From Strigamia acuminata (lineage: Eukaryota; Arthropoda; Chilopoda; Geophilomorpha; Linotaeniidae): a stretch of 64,000 nucleotides of DNA. Positions 28,702-49,192 of this stretch are shown here, in pieces. The stretch spans positions 24,702,427 through 24,766,426 of the forward strand of contig OX442315.1 in NCBI GenBank assembly GCA_949358305.1, written 5' to 3'. Both the position numbers and the translations under genes were made by a program. A model generated the notes under the pieces. The model had not been told where the DNA came from and searched no databases. It saw nothing but the letters and a program-made list of their open reading frames with translations. Every line of letters begins with the position of its first letter. Within the stretch, counting starts at the first letter, position 1.

Positions 28702-29981
28702 ATGCAGAAAGGTCAGGATAAAGAAAATGTTGAACAAAAGGATGCAAAATCAAAAACCGAAGGAGCAAGTAATAATATGAATAATAACGGCAACGCTCCG
28801 CTTAGGGATTCTTCCAATAATCCTCAAGCTGCTGGAAATACGAACCGAACTGCCGTTAGGTAAGGGTTAATAGTTCTACATGACCAATTGCATTCAAATA
28901 TTAAAACTTTAATTATTTAAATAATTTCTTCCAGAAAACAATGGAAGTTGGACGATTTCGAGATTGGTCGACCTTTGGGAAAAGGAAAATTTGGAAATGT
29001 TTATCTCGCCCGAGAAAAATCAACGAAATATATAGTGGCGCTGAAAGTTTTATTTAAATCTCAACTGGAGAAAGCGCAAGTAGAGTATCAATTACGTCGG
29101 GAGATCGAGATCCAGTCACATTTAAGGTCTGTAGACAGCATTGTAGTATTAAAATAATCTCAATATTATATATTTTACAGGCATCCTAATATCCTTCGTC
29201 TGTTTGGCTATTTTTACGACGAGACCCGAGTTTATCTCATTTTGGAATACGCTGTTAATGGAGAAATGTATAAAGAATTGCAACGCGTGACTAGGTTTGA
29301 TGACAAACAAAGCTCCAGGGTAACATAAATTTTATCATTAGTCATTATTTAACTCTTATTTTAAAATTATGTTGTATTTTTAGTACATAGCTCAGTTGGC
29401 GGATGCATTGAAGTACTGCCATTCGAAGAAAGTGATCCATCGTGACATTAAGCCGGAAAATATATTGCTTTGTGTTAACGGGCAATTGAAAATCGCGGAT
29501 TTTGGCTGGTCCGTACACGCGCCTTCGTCCAGGTGAGATTCAATTGTTCTTTGGATTAAAATTCGAACTTTCGTTAATACTGTTTTACTGCAGGCGAACA
29601 ACGATGTGCGGGACTCTGGATTACCTTCCTCCGGAGATGATTGAAGGAAAACCTCATGATGAACGAGTTGATCTGTGGAGCTTGGGCGTTCTGTGCTACG
29701 AATTTCTAGTTGGAAAACCGCCATTCGAATCGGAAACCCATAAAGATACTTATTCGCGAATTAAGCGAGTGGACATTCGTTATCCGTCTTACATCACCGA
29801 AGGCGCACGGGATTTCATTTCCAAAGTTTGTTAAAGTGAAAACTAAATTATCTATAATATTTTAATTTTTTTCTGATTCGTTTAGATGCTTCGCCGAGAA
29901 CCTGCGCTTCGTATGCCTTTGGATGGTGTTCTGGCCCATCCGTGGATTGTTGCTAGTGGTATAAAACCAGTTTCACAATAA
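28702..29981 (+). CDS. AURKA: Aurora A mitotic serine/threonine kinase
   Basis: Controls centrosome maturation and spindle assembly. Six exons (28702-28859, 28935-29126, 29181-29319, 29384-29532, 29594-29825, 29886-29981) join in frame to 321 residues. The Asn/Gly-rich N-terminus is short (about 55 residues, against about 130 in human Aurora A). In the kinase domain: Gly-loop GKGKFGNV (68-75), Lys90, HRDIKPEN with catalytic Asp184, DFG at 202-204, and activation segment [10 protein letters not shown] with phosphosite Thr216 (human Thr288). SSRRTT and the LRRE/IQSHLRHPNIL helix favour Aurora A over B. Activation needs TPX2 in other animals. I find no second Aurora gene in the window; the left duplicated copy has lost this gene. 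Confidence 0.95.
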
Positions 29982-30241
29982 TTTATCCACTTTTTACTTG
30001 AAACTGTAATTTTAATTATGTGAAATAAATTTTCTGTACTTCTTTTCATTTTTCTGTATAAATAAAGTTATTTTTCCTTAGAAAATGCTTGAGAAAACCG
30101 TTGGTTTTTATTTAATGCAAAATTAAAAACATATAAAAGCTGCTAGGATATAATATATGAAAGGCAATTGTCAATATGGACAAATTATTTCGATGCACCA
30201 GCAAATAAATTGTAAAAATAATCGTGTCATGAGTTTATTAA

Positions 30242-33445
<3,204 letters not shown>

Positions 33446-33888
33446 CTTCAACTGATATTTTTCTCTTCGCTAAGAGATAAAAACGATGATGTATATTTGC
33501 GAGCACGGGCTCTCTGTAGTGTGACACTTCACCGCACCGGCTTTCTCCTTCTCCAAGATGAATAGCTTCTCACTTCCGGTGACGTCACCGGAAAGGAATG
33601 TGTGCATTATGCCGCATGATGACTCACACGAGTTTCTTCCCCAAATTAAAAACAAAAATCAAGCGACAACAAAAATAAATCTTTACAAGTCGTGTTTTAA
33701 TTGTGCTCAGACAAATTTTACAAACTTTACGAAGATAAAATGTAAAAGACAAAGAAATAAAAATGACATTACCAGTTTTGTATTTAGTTTAAAACGAATT
33801 ACAAATCATAGCAGTTGAAAAGTGCCTTTTTTTCTTCATCAAATTACAAATATTCCGAGAAATAAACCAATAAATTAGATATTTGAAA
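33446..33888. other. Spacer between beta-tubulin 1 and 2
   Basis: The right part (about 33700-33888) is the 3' UTR type shared by tubulins 2-6 (block acaaactttacgaagataaaatg). The left part is the 5' flank of tubulin 1 and includes a CpG-rich patch with a tgacgtca CRE-like palindrome near 33580-33588 (ggtgacgtcacc). Confidence 0.55.
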
Positions 33889-35926
<2,038 letters not shown>

Positions 35927-36404
35927 TTTGGTGATGAAGAGTTAAGAAAAAAGTGTTGATAAAAGTATTCAAGAAGAGAGAATCGCGAGCTAGTGCAACG
36001 AGTAGAACTGATTCCAACGAATTTATCCGAGCAACTGACGGCAGTGGCTGATGTATTCTCACACCACTTCGAATTATTAAATCGAATAAATTAAAATCGA
36101 AGATATATAATTCAGCAATAAATTTACTAAAATGCTTTCTAATTTTTTTCTGCGGAAAAGCAAGAAGTTGATCGAAACTCTAAACCGAACAAACAGAATA
36201 ATGCTTGTTAACTGGAACTATTTTCAACAGTAGAGGAAGGATATGCTACAGAGTGCGCGCTCTTCTGCGTGCATCGTGTCTCGAGAAAATATGGAACGTT
36301 CTTGCGTGTGGTCACTTAATATCAATTTTTACTAATACTATATAATACAAACGAATGAAATTACGTAAATAATTGAATAAAAGTTATTTTTTCCTTGGAA
36401 TAAT
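35927..36404 (-). promoter_or_regulatory. Promoter and 5' UTR region of beta-tubulin 2 (type shared by tubulins 2-6)
   Basis: The block containing gagtgcgcgctcttctgcgt and tcgtgtctcgag (about 36246-36290) recurs upstream of tubulins 3-6 at a similar distance. Each copy is flanked on its far side by a TONSL 3' fragment. Confidence 0.55.
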
Positions 36405-37404
36405 AATAAACTTATTAGCATTTCATTTATTTTCCTTCTTTTATTCAACACAACCATTCAAATTTAAAATAATTATTTCATTTGATGTTTATGGACATAG
36501 GTTTGACAAAATTCATAGACTTTAGTAAACGTAGGCGTGTTTAAACGATTGAATATTTTCATACACCCAGAAAAGTCCACACCACACTCTAGTTTTTTAT
36601 TTTGGATGAAGTTGTTGGTCAAAGTATTAGACTCGCTTCAGTTAACGCGCTGTTATTTGAAAAAAAAAGCTGATTGATGCACAGCAAGTGAGGCAGACAT
36701 GTATGAAATGCAAAACAATTTAAAATTAATTAGATAGCAGTAGCAGAAAAATAGAAAATTAAAAAACATGCATAGCTGCCCCTTAAATGCTCACAAACGC
36801 CCAGGTCAATAGCATGGATGGATTCTTGTTTTGACTCTACAGTCTAACTAGTTAGATTATATTGAGTCATAAGTACTTTTAAGGTAATTAAGGTCATGCT
36901 AGCAGTGGGAGGACGACCTTGCTCGATTCGATTAGTCTGAAACCCACAAAATGTTTTGTAATAATAAGGACCTCGTTTGGGGGATTTCACCAACACAAAA
37001 AAGTAGTTAATTTGAGCACGTTTACCGTATAATTTAAGAGACGACTTCAAAAAAAGGATTTTTCCTAGAAATTCAAAAATAAAAATAAAATTATTTTCAT
37101 TTGAGGACTAAAATTTGTATTAATTTACCGAGTTCATAAATACTTGCAAACAAGCTGCTAGTTTATTGTGTGTCAATGTTATTCACTTGTCATTGGCTAA
37201 AACGGAGGTGAAATCGAGCGAAGTTGATTTACTTGCACGCTAGCACTGCAGTAAAGCCGCAATCCCGTCAATCATTATTTAATGATTTAATCATTAAACG
37301 AAATATTTATAAAAACCTAAATTTGTGCAATTTAAAAATTATAAAAGAGACGCATGCGTGTGTTTTATAATTCACATTAAACCATAAAATTAAATTAAAA
37401 TTCC
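36405..37404 (-). pseudogene. TONSL 3' fragment between tubulins 2 and 3
   Basis: Matches the last exons and introns of the genuine TONSL gene (about 59060-60215) in order and orientation, including the block aaagtccacaccacactcta and the LRR-coding stretch near 37200-37280. Frame-broken and without promoter or upstream exons. It ends at 37404, where Polinton-type sequence begins. Confidence 0.85.
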
Positions 37405-37615
37405 AGTTTTATCGTTTCGACACGAAAAGAAATTGTTCTTTCCTCTGTGTCGTACCTGCATAATCGAAAAATAAATCAAGATAAATTTAGATACGACACA
37501 CAGGAAAATACTTCGCCATGGAAGTCTGGACCAAGAGAGATCAGATTTCCTACGATTGTTAAAGTTAAGGGTTTTCCCTAACATTCAGGACCAGTGAAAT
37601 AATTCATTTATATTT
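37405..37615 (+). mobile_element. Polinton/Maverick-type DNA polymerase B scrap
   Basis: Nearly identical to 42652-42860. The plus strand carries the segment with the conserved LCRTC cysteine motif of the upstream part of protein-primed polymerase B. It is broken by a stop soon after. It joins the TONSL fragment directly. Confidence 0.55.
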
Positions 37616-38270
37616 GATGGAGAAATTAATCCAAAATTATAAAAAAAGAGAGAAAATCCTCACTGCATATCCACATAAAGTGAAAACATAAAACATAATC
37701 AAATATATTCACGTAAAGAAGAAAAAATGTATTAGTTTGTAATGGATAAACGTGTTTTACTTCAAGATGGTAGCTGGAAAACGGTCCCATATAAATTTTC
37801 AAGTGTTTTATCATGTATTCTTTGTATTTTGTTTTACCATGGATCGATGATTAAATCAATAAAATTTAAAAATAAAAAAAACTTTAAGAATTTATTACTG
37901 TTTGAAGAATTTTCAAGTCATGAAATAAAGATTAACATTTTGTTATTTGATTAATGATTTACATATTTGCATTATACTTTGTTTATAGCAGGTAAACAAC
38001 ACAAAACTCGTCTCGTTTTTATCGTTCAAATTGTAATCGGCGGCGGCAGCCGTTCTACCGCTTCTTTTGTGTCGAACACGAATCCGCACAAACAACAAAT
38101 TTTACAAACTTTACGAAGATAAAATGTAAAAGACCAAGAAATAAAAATGACATTACCAGTTTTATATTTTGTTTAATATGAATTACAAATCATAGCAGTT
38201 GAAAAGTGCCTTTTTTGTTTCTTCAAATTACAAATATTCCGAGAAATAAACCAATAAATTAGCTTTTTGA
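37616..38270. repeat. Array-specific repeat of unknown nature plus tubulin 3' flank
   Basis: The stretch recurs in part at 42850-43440, 48775-49460 and 53270-53930. It contains a short plus-strand open frame beginning MDKRVLLQDGSW (37742), seen also near 42983 and 53382 but quickly interrupted, then a GGC-rich run, then the common tubulin 3' flank. I cannot name a family for the first part. Confidence 0.6.
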
Positions 38271-38272
38271 AA

Positions 38273-40016
<1,744 letters not shown>

Positions 40017-40454
40017 TTTGGTGATGAAGAGTTTAGAAAAAAGTGTTGATAAAAGTATTTAAGAAGAGAGAATCGCGAGTGGAACTGATTCCAACGAATT
40101 TATCCGACCAACTGACGGCAGTGGCTGATGTATTCTCACACTACTTCGAATTATTAAATCGAATAAGTTAAAATCGATTCAGCAATAAATGTACTAAAAT
40201 GCTTTCCAATTTTTTTCTGCAGAAAAGCAGGAAGTTGATCGAAAGTCAAAACCGAATAAACAGAATTTTTTTTTAACTGAAAATATTGGCAACAGTTGAG
40301 AAAGGATATGCTCCAGAGTGCGCGCTCTTCTGCGTGCATCGTGTCTCGAGCAAATATGGAACGTTCATGCGTTTGGCCACGTAATATCAATTTTTACTAA
40401 TACTAGATAATACAAACGAATGAAATTACGTAAATAATTGAATAAAAATTATTT

Positions 40455-40757
40455 TTTCCTTGGAATAATAATAAACTTATTAGCATTTCATTTTTTCCCT
40501 TCTTTTATTCCACCCAACCATTCAAATTTAAAATAATTATTTTATTTGATGTTTATGGACATTGGTTTGGCAAAATTCAATAACTTTAGTAAACATAAGC
40601 GTGTTTAAACGATTGAATATTTTCATACACTCAGAAAAGTCCACAGCACACACTAGTTTTTTATTTTGGATGAAGTTGTTGGTCAAAGCATTAGACTCGC
40701 TTCACCTAACGCGCTGTTGTTTGAAAAAGAATGCTGATTGATGCACTGCAAGTGAGG
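40455..40757 (-). pseudogene. TONSL 3' fragment between tubulins 3 and 4 (truncated)
   Basis: Same sequence as the start of the 36405 fragment, but it is cut at about 40757, where the TCGCGA-rich block begins. Confidence 0.8.
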
Positions 40758-40789
40758 CAATATGTCTGTCCGTCTGTCTCTAAATTAAG

Positions 40790-41905
40790 GGGCGCATTTG
40801 GAGTCGCGAAAAAAGGAATCGCGAATCTAGAAATCGCGATTGTTTTTGCTGTTAACGTAGCATAACGCTAATCTCACGTGAATCGGGATTCGCGATTTGA
40901 TTGCGTGCGCAATTAAATTGCGAAACGCGAATCTGCGGCAAATTCGTGTATAGCGAAAAAATAATTCGCGAAAAAAAAAAAAAACGCGAAATTGAAATAA
41001 AACAAAAACCCGAACTCCAAACAACGATCCACAATGTTCGCTTCGACGCTCGGCACCCCCAGTGGCGAGTAAATGGAATTTCCGGTGATTTTGTGAACGT
41101 ACACTGTTTTATTCGACATTCCGATTTATTTGGGGTCAGCGGCGACGGCGTTTAATTCTCGAGCGTGCACATTACGAAAACGCCAAATAAGCAGCGCGAA
41201 CGAGAGTCGACGCTGCTAGCCGACCTGCTCGGCGACTTGGACGGCAATGCGCCGTGTTTGTCGTCGCCCATAGCCCATAGCCGTTTACAATGCGATCCAG
41301 CCGTACAACTTCTTGTGGGAAATGCTCGACGACTGCCAAGTGATCCGACAAGTCGACTGCAAATTCATCGCGAGCAAACTGACAAGTGAGTGACGGTCTC
41401 ATCCGTCTCATCGTTTTGTTCGACCAACACATGCTGCACGAACGAATCCGACTGGAACAACTCCAAGCCGAGATGGACATTTTAGGCGAGGAAGATTTGG
41501 TCAATGTGAAACGCGTTTCGCTCAAGCCACCGATGGATTTGACGATGCGCGAGGAGGAAATTCGCATCGTCGGCACATGGAAGTGGACAAACGCGTGAGG
41601 ATACACACGATGCCGCTCGTGCTGGTGGAGCGGAGATCGGTGTTGCGAGCTGTGATCGAGACAGTGTAACTGTTCGAATACTGCTGGTCTCGAAGTAATG
41701 GATGGTTCCCTTTTTTTGCGTTTTCTTTTTCTTTTTCTCGTTCAAATTTTCTTATTTTTTTCGTTTTATTTTTTTAGCGTTTTCTTCTTTTCGCGATTCG
41801 ATTATTCGCGATATATCTTGTTCGCGATATAGTTTATTCGCGATATACGTCATTCGCGATACATTTTTTTAAAAATTGTAATTGCGAAAATCGCTATTTC
41901 TGGAT
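40790..41905 (+). mobile_element. TCGCGA-rich block carrying an MLH3 fragment
   Basis: Both ends of this block are packed with TCGCGA palindromes (40800-40990 and 41790-41900), e.g. agaaatcgcgatt at the left and aatcgctatttct at the right, which form an imperfect terminal inverted repeat. The interior is GC-rich compared with the window and includes the MLH3 piece listed separately. It interrupts the TONSL fragment of this array unit and is present only once. No transposase seen, so if mobile it is non-autonomous. The family is not recognised. Confidence 0.45.
41285..41670 (+). pseudogene. MLH3: Fragment of DNA mismatch-repair gene MLH3 (C-terminal domain)
   Basis: Two frames give YNAIQPYNFLWEMLDD...VDCKFIASKL and then GLIRLIVLFDQHMLHERIRLEQ. 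These match the MutL-homologue C-terminal domain, where LVLVDQHAAHERIRLEQL is the endonuclease motif region. In this copy DQHAAHER has become DQHMLHER. A third frame then gives MPLVLVERRS. The pieces are separated by a stop/frameshift near 41388 and another near 41578, and the rest of the gene is absent. It is therefore a dead, transposed piece. MLH1 or PMS2 are less likely because LEQL and the linker fit MLH3 better. Confidence 0.72.
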
Positions 41906-41906
41906 G

Positions 41907-42178
41907 TATGAAACCTGTTTTATTGGGTTTTTCCCGTGGTTTTGTAACTATATAGAAACTTACAATAAATACCTAGAATTTGCGGTTTGGAAGTCATGCC
42001 AATTTTGATGTCAAAACTGCAGACACTGTTCGAAGAGTTTGTTTCTCAAGAACCGACCATGGAATATGGATGAAACTTGTTTTATTGGGTTTCTCCTGTG
42101 GTTTTGTAACTATACAGAAACTGCCAAACATCTAGTACTTGCGGTTTGTAAGTCACACCATTGTTGATGTCAAATCTC
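41907..42178. repeat. Diverged tandem duplication of about 115 bp
   Basis: The stretch 41907-42020 (ttttattgggtttttcccgt ... ttttgatgtcaaaactgcag) recurs as 42068-42178 (ttttattgggtttctcctgt ... gttgatgtcaaatctcccaa) with about 15-20% difference. Function unknown. Confidence 0.7.
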
Positions 42179-42189
42179 CCAAATTCAAA

Positions 42190-42850
42190 GCCATAAAAGA
42201 TGGTGAAAAAGAATAAGAAAGACGAGCCATTGTTTTACATGAAGAGACTGTTGGTCTCCCATTGGAATATTGTTCTTTGGATGAAATCCAAAAATTTGAA
42301 AATTACTTGAACAAATATCAGTTTTCTGGTTTTTCTGTCGATGCGACAAAGTGGGCTGACCTGATTTACGTGTGTGCAAAGAAGGATAAAAAATCATTCT
42401 CTTTTTTACGATAAGCACTGTGCGTTGGTTGCAAATCCGGCACAGTTATTCAACAAAACGTATTATTGTTTCGAATGTTACAAAGCTCTCAATGTGAAAA
42501 AACACAATCGTCAAAAAAACATGTTTTGCATGTGAAATTAATTCTTATTGCAAATCGGATTTGATTAAGGTGCAATGTGATGATTGTCATAGATTTTTTA
42601 GAGGTTTGATAAAATGCAAAGTCACGGCTCCACGGGATCTCTTTCATCCAGTTTTATCGTTTCGACACGAAAAGAAATTGTTCTTTACTCTGTGTCGTAC
42701 CTGCATAATCGAAAAATAAATCAAGATAAATACGACGCACAGGAAGATACGTCGCCATGGAAGGCCGGAGCAAGAGAGATCAAATTTCCCTAACGATTGT
42801 TAAAGTTAAGGGTTTTCCCTAACATTCAGGACCAGTGAAATAATTCATTT
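42190..42850 (+). mobile_element. Polinton/Maverick-type DNA polymerase B fragment
   Basis: Cysteine pairs in YYCFECYK, then CFAC, then CDDCHRFF, then an APRDLFHPVL and LCRTC block follow in order. That is the zinc-binding/upstream layout of polymerase B of Polinton-type elements (protein-primed). Frames are broken by several small indels, and the exonuclease and polymerase motifs are absent. It is an inert remnant of a virus-like transposon; its last 200 bases are repeated at 37405. Confidence 0.6.
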
Positions 42851-43448
42851 AAATTTGATGGAGAAATTAATCCAAAATTATGAAAAAAAGAGAGAAAATC
42901 CTCACTGCATATCCACATAAAGTTATCAAAAAACATAAATCAAATATATTCACGTAAAGAAGAAAAAATGTATTAGTTTGTAATGGATAAACGTGTTTTA
43001 CTTCAAGATGGTAGCTGGAAAACGGTCCCATATGGATTTTGAAGTGTTTTTATCATGTAAAAAAAACTTTAAGAATTTATTACCGTTTGAAGAATTTTCG
43101 GGTCATGAAATGATTTACATATTTGCATTATAGTTTGTTTATCGCAGGTAAACAACACAAAACTCGTTTCGTTTTTATCGTTCAAATTGTAATCGTTAGA
43201 ATTAGGGGGGTCGCGGCGGCGGCAGCCGTTCTACCGCTTCTTTAGTGTCGAACACGGATCCGCACAAACAACAAATTTTACAAACTTTACGAAGATAAAA
43301 TGTAAAAGACCAAGAAATAAAAATGACATTACCAGTTTTGTATTTAGTTTAAAACGAATTACAAATCATAGCAGTTGAAAAGTGCCTTTTTTCTTTCTTC
43401 AAATTACAAATATTCCGAGAAATAAACCAATAAATTAGATTTTTGAAA

Positions 43449-45208
<1,760 letters not shown>

Positions 45209-45664
45209 TTTTGTGATGAAGCGTTTAGAAAAAAGTGTTCGATAAAAGTATCCAAGAAGAAAGAATCGCGAGCTAGTGGAACGAGTGGAACTTATTCCAA
45301 CGAATTTATCCGACCAACTGACGGCAGTGACTGATGTGTTCTCACACCACTTCGAATTATTAAATCGAATAAGTTAAAATCGAAGATATAAGATTCAGCA
45401 ATAAATATACTAAATTGCTTTCCAATTTTTTCTGCAGAAAAGCAGGAAGTTGATCGAAACTCAAAATCGAATAAACAGAATTATTTTTTTTAACTGAAAC
45501 TATTAGCAACAGTTGAAGAAGGATATGCTACAGAGTGCGCGCTCTTCTGCGTGCATCGTGTCTCGTGCAAATATGGAACGTTCTTGCGTGTGGTCACCTA
45601 ATATCAATTTTTACTAATACTATAAATTACAAACGAATGTAATTACGTAAATAATTGAATATAA

Positions 45665-46278
45665 GTAATTTTTTTCTTGTAATAATAATAAACTTAGTTT
45701 TTTTCCCTTCTTTTATTCCACACAACCATTCAAATTTAAAATAATTATTTTATTTGATGTTTATGGACATTGGTTTGGCTAAATTCAAGAACTTTAGTAA
45801 ACATAGGCGTGCTAAACAATTGAATATTTTCATACACCCAGAGAAGTCCACACCACACACTAGTTTTTTTTATTTTGGATGAAGTTGTTGGTCAAAGCAT
45901 TAGACTCGCTTCACTTTAATCGCTGTTGTTTGAAAAAGAATGCTGATTGATGCACAGCAAGTGAGCCAGACATTTATGAAATGCAAAACAATTTAAAATT
46001 AATTAGATAGCAGTAGCAGAAAAATGTCATTCACTTGTCATTGGATAACATGGAGGTAAAATCGAGCGAAGTTGATTTACTTGCACGCTAGCACTGCAGT
46101 AAAGCCGCAATCCCGTCAATCATTATTTAATGATTTAATCATTAAACGAAATATTTATAAAAACCTAAATTTGTGCAATTTAAAAATTATAAAAGACACG
46201 CATACGTGTGTTTTATTAAACCATTAAATCACATTAAAGTTCCAGTATAAACCTGTAAAGGTTTTGTAGCTTTTTGAA
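45665..46278 (-). pseudogene. TONSL 3' fragment between tubulins 4 and 5
   Basis: As at 36405 but with an internal deletion of about 400 bp (junction near 46026). It is interrupted on its right by a Copia-type LTR at 46279. Confidence 0.85.
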
Positions 46279-46464
46279 TGTTATTTGTGAGAGATGGGAA
46301 AAGGAATGCACACGGGTTGATTGGTAAAAACTAATTGAACTTTTATTCAAGGGTTAGGCAACGATACAATAAAACGGACGTGGCCAAAACCACAGGAGTG
46401 TCCATGCACCAGATATGTCTTGGGTGCAAGCGCCAGATGCGCCTTTTAGAGTCATAAACCAACA
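46279..46464 (-). repeat. Long terminal repeat of a Copia-type element (copy a)
   Basis: 186 bp, with TGTT at one end and AACA at the other, i.e. the TG...CA rule. On the minus strand a purine-rich tract (aatcttaggaggag) stands immediately before it, as expected for the 3' LTR of an element read on this strand. It is nearly identical to 52721-52906. The minus strand includes an ATAAAA-like signal. Confidence 0.85.
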
Positions 46465-48498
46465 CTCCTCCTAAGATTACTTGGATTAGTTGATATTTAT
46501 TCCCAGCAACCTTAAGCACTTTTCATGGCTTGGTCCATGTAGACTTTTAGTGAGGATGTCAGCTGGCATTTCTTCAGTTGACTTGTACAAATTGGTCTCT
46601 TCCCCTCTTTCCACTATCTCTCTCTGGAAGTGGTAATGAATGTCAATATGTTTGCTCCGATTGTACATTATATTGTTTTTATTCAGACAAATCGCGCTTT
46701 GGGTGTCTCAGAATAATATCGTTGGTCCATTTATTAATCTTTCGAATCCCAATTCCTCCAATAATTTTCTTAGACGTATTAATTCTTTTGTTGCCTCGGA
46801 TATTCCAACGTATTCCGCTTCCATCGTGGATAATGCAACAGATTTTTGTTTTTTTGCTTCCCAAGAAATGGTCCTTTCTGAAAGCGTGAATGCATATCTT
46901 GTGCATGATCGTCTGTCCTCTTGATCGCCTCCCTAATCTGCATTGACGTGTCCGATGAGAGGTTCTTCATCTTTTACGTAGGTGATCATGTAATTTTCGG
47001 TTCCTATCTAAGCATTTTTTATGCCGCTGTCCAATGTTCGAATCCATGTTCGTTGCAGAATTTGCTCAGTGTGCTTACAAGTTAGTGCAAACAAAATATG
47101 GGGTTTGGTTGAATTTGATAAATAAATTAATGCGCTGATTAATTCTCGATACGGTATTAACATCATTTCTTCTCATTCACTTTCATTTTGTGGTGATTGT
47201 TGTTTTGTTAATTTTTCATTAGCATCCAATGGAATAATGCTCGTTTTTGCGTCAAGCATGTTAAATCTTTCCAACAAATCTCTTATGTATTTTCTTTAAT
47301 TCAGTTATATACTTCCAGTTGGTGTTGAACGTTCGATTTCAATCTCCAAACAATATTTCATTTTGCCTAAATCCTTTATTTTGAATACATTTCGTAATTT
47401 TTTCTTTATCTTCTCGATTCCCTTTAGGTCTTTACTCATAAGGATTAAATCGTCTACATACACTCCAATGATGTATTGTGTATGATTCCATTAGTTATTC
47501 TGTAAAATACGCAATTTTCAGATTCTAATCGTTTAATTCCCATTTTCTTGATTAACAAGTAAGTGATTTTTCAATTTGATATGCCTTTCTCTTCCAGCTT
47601 GTTTAAGTCCGTATAGTGGTTTTCCTAATTGACAAACTTTGTTTTCTTCTCCCTTTTTCGATAATGTTTTGGATTGGTGCATATAAATTTCGTCTTATAA
47701 ATCACCTTGTAAATAAGCTGTCGTCACATCCATTTTGTGGACATGCATTTCATATTTTGCGGCTAGAGCTAGTAAGGTTCGAATTGTGTTGTGTTGTATG
47801 ACGAGAGCATAAGTTTCTTCATAATCGACTCTCTTTTTCTGCATACAACCTTTTGCTACTAGTCTCGCCTTGTATCTTTCTGTTGTTCCATCTGCTTTTT
47901 ACTTGACGCGAAATACCCATCTGCTTGTAATCGCTTTCTTGTTTTTAGGAAAATCCACGAGGTCCCATGTCTTCATTTCTATTAATGAGTCATACTCTTC
48001 TTGCATGGCTTGTTTCCAGTTTTTTGCATCATCTCGTTCCATTGCCTCTTCAATTGATTCTGGATCGAGTGAATTTCCTCCACATGCAATGTTTGCAACA
48101 ACGTCCACTTCGCTGTATTGTTTCATCGGTCGGCCCCTCTTTCCAGTTCGAATTATTTTTGGTTTGCCTGAGGCTCTTTTCTTCAATTGTTGTGGTTCGT
48201 CTGCATTTTCGTCGTCTGATTGCATTTCATCTTCTTGGTGTTCAGATTCTGTTTGCCCCTCCATGCTGCTGGCTTCATTTGGGTTTATCATAGGAAGTTC
48301 TGCAATGTCGTCACCTTGGCTTTTATCTTCTTCTTGTAATTGATTCGGTACGTTGACTTCTTAAACAATAATTCGTTAAATCGTACGTCTCTTCCAGTAT
48401 GACGGTCCCAAAGTCTATAAGCCTTGACTCTTTTGAATACCCAACTAATATGTACAGCCTTGGACATAAAAAACGTCCTTTACCTGGACGAGCTTGGC
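46465..48498 (-). mobile_element. Copia-type retrotransposon, degraded pol region
   Basis: Read on the minus strand: integrase C-terminal end near 48330-48490 (YILVGYS motif); start of the reverse transcriptase near 47900-48060 (WKQAMQEEYDSL and WVFRVK motifs); eroded RT 47000-47880; and RNase H end near 46486-46680 (HIDIHYHF, ADILTKSL). That is the gag-int-RT-RNaseH order of Ty1/Copia. Many stops and frameshifts; no 5' LTR. Inactive. Confidence 0.85.
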
Positions 48499-48720
48499 GG
48501 GCAGAATGAGTATTTTCAACTCCAACCACCAGATAGCGTAAAAACTCGTTGATTTTTTGTGATGTCACAAAAAACAAATTCTACTCTTTCATGTATCGTA
48601 TATAATCGCTTTATGTCTGGCAAAAGGTTGGATACAGTGGGTTGGATCCTGTGACGTCACAAAAAATCAACCAGTTTTTGCGCCATCTGGTGGTTGGAGT
48701 TGAAAATACTCATTTTGCCC
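48499..48720. mobile_element. MITE with about 75-bp terminal inverted repeats
   Basis: The left arm (from gggcagaatgagtattttca) and the right arm (reverse complement gggcaaaatgagtattttca) are inverted copies with few differences, about 48499-48573 and 48646-48720, with about 70 bp between. CTTG stands at both borders and may be the target duplication. The arms each contain tgacgtca/tgatgtca. It sits exactly between the gag scrap and the integrase end of the Copia element. Confidence 0.8.
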
Positions 48721-48790
48721 GGCTTGTCATATTGCTGGATGGATCTTTTGAAGCGCACCCCATGCTTCCTTGGCATGCTCTTCCTTTTTA
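48721..48790 (-). mobile_element. Copia gag scrap
   Basis: The minus strand reads EEHAKEAWGALQ, matching the Copia gag (UBN2-type) motif AKEAWxxL, then a stop. It lies on the other side of the MITE from the integrase end, so the middle of the element is deleted. Confidence 0.6.
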
Positions 48791-49192
48791 ATATGGATTT
48801 TGAAGTGTTTTATCATGTATTTTTTGTATTTTGTTTTACCATGTATGATAATTAACGCAATAAAATTTAAAAATAAAAAAAACTTTAAGAATTTATTACC
48901 GTTTGAAGAATTTTCGGGTCTTGAAATAAAGATTAACATTTTGCTATTTGATTAATGATTTACATATTTGCATTATACTTTGTTTATTGCAGGTCATCTT
49001 TAGAATTAAAATTTGGCATTATACGTTCGAAGCTTTGGCCTCGACTTGTTATACACGAAAAAGACGCAAAATTGCAGACACCTTGGTATTGTTTATCGCT
49101 AGTCTTTGTCAACTTCCGACCGCTGGCTTCGACGAAATCGAGAATCTCTCGCGATGGAGGGCATGGGATAAGGTGCCATCCATGCCCTCATT

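Noticed and set aside
42185-42418. 77-codon minus-strand frame as a gene
   Set aside because: Antisense to Polinton-type polymerase debris and without similarity.
47870-48343. 157-codon plus-strand frame
   Set aside because: Antisense to the Copia reverse transcriptase and its linker.
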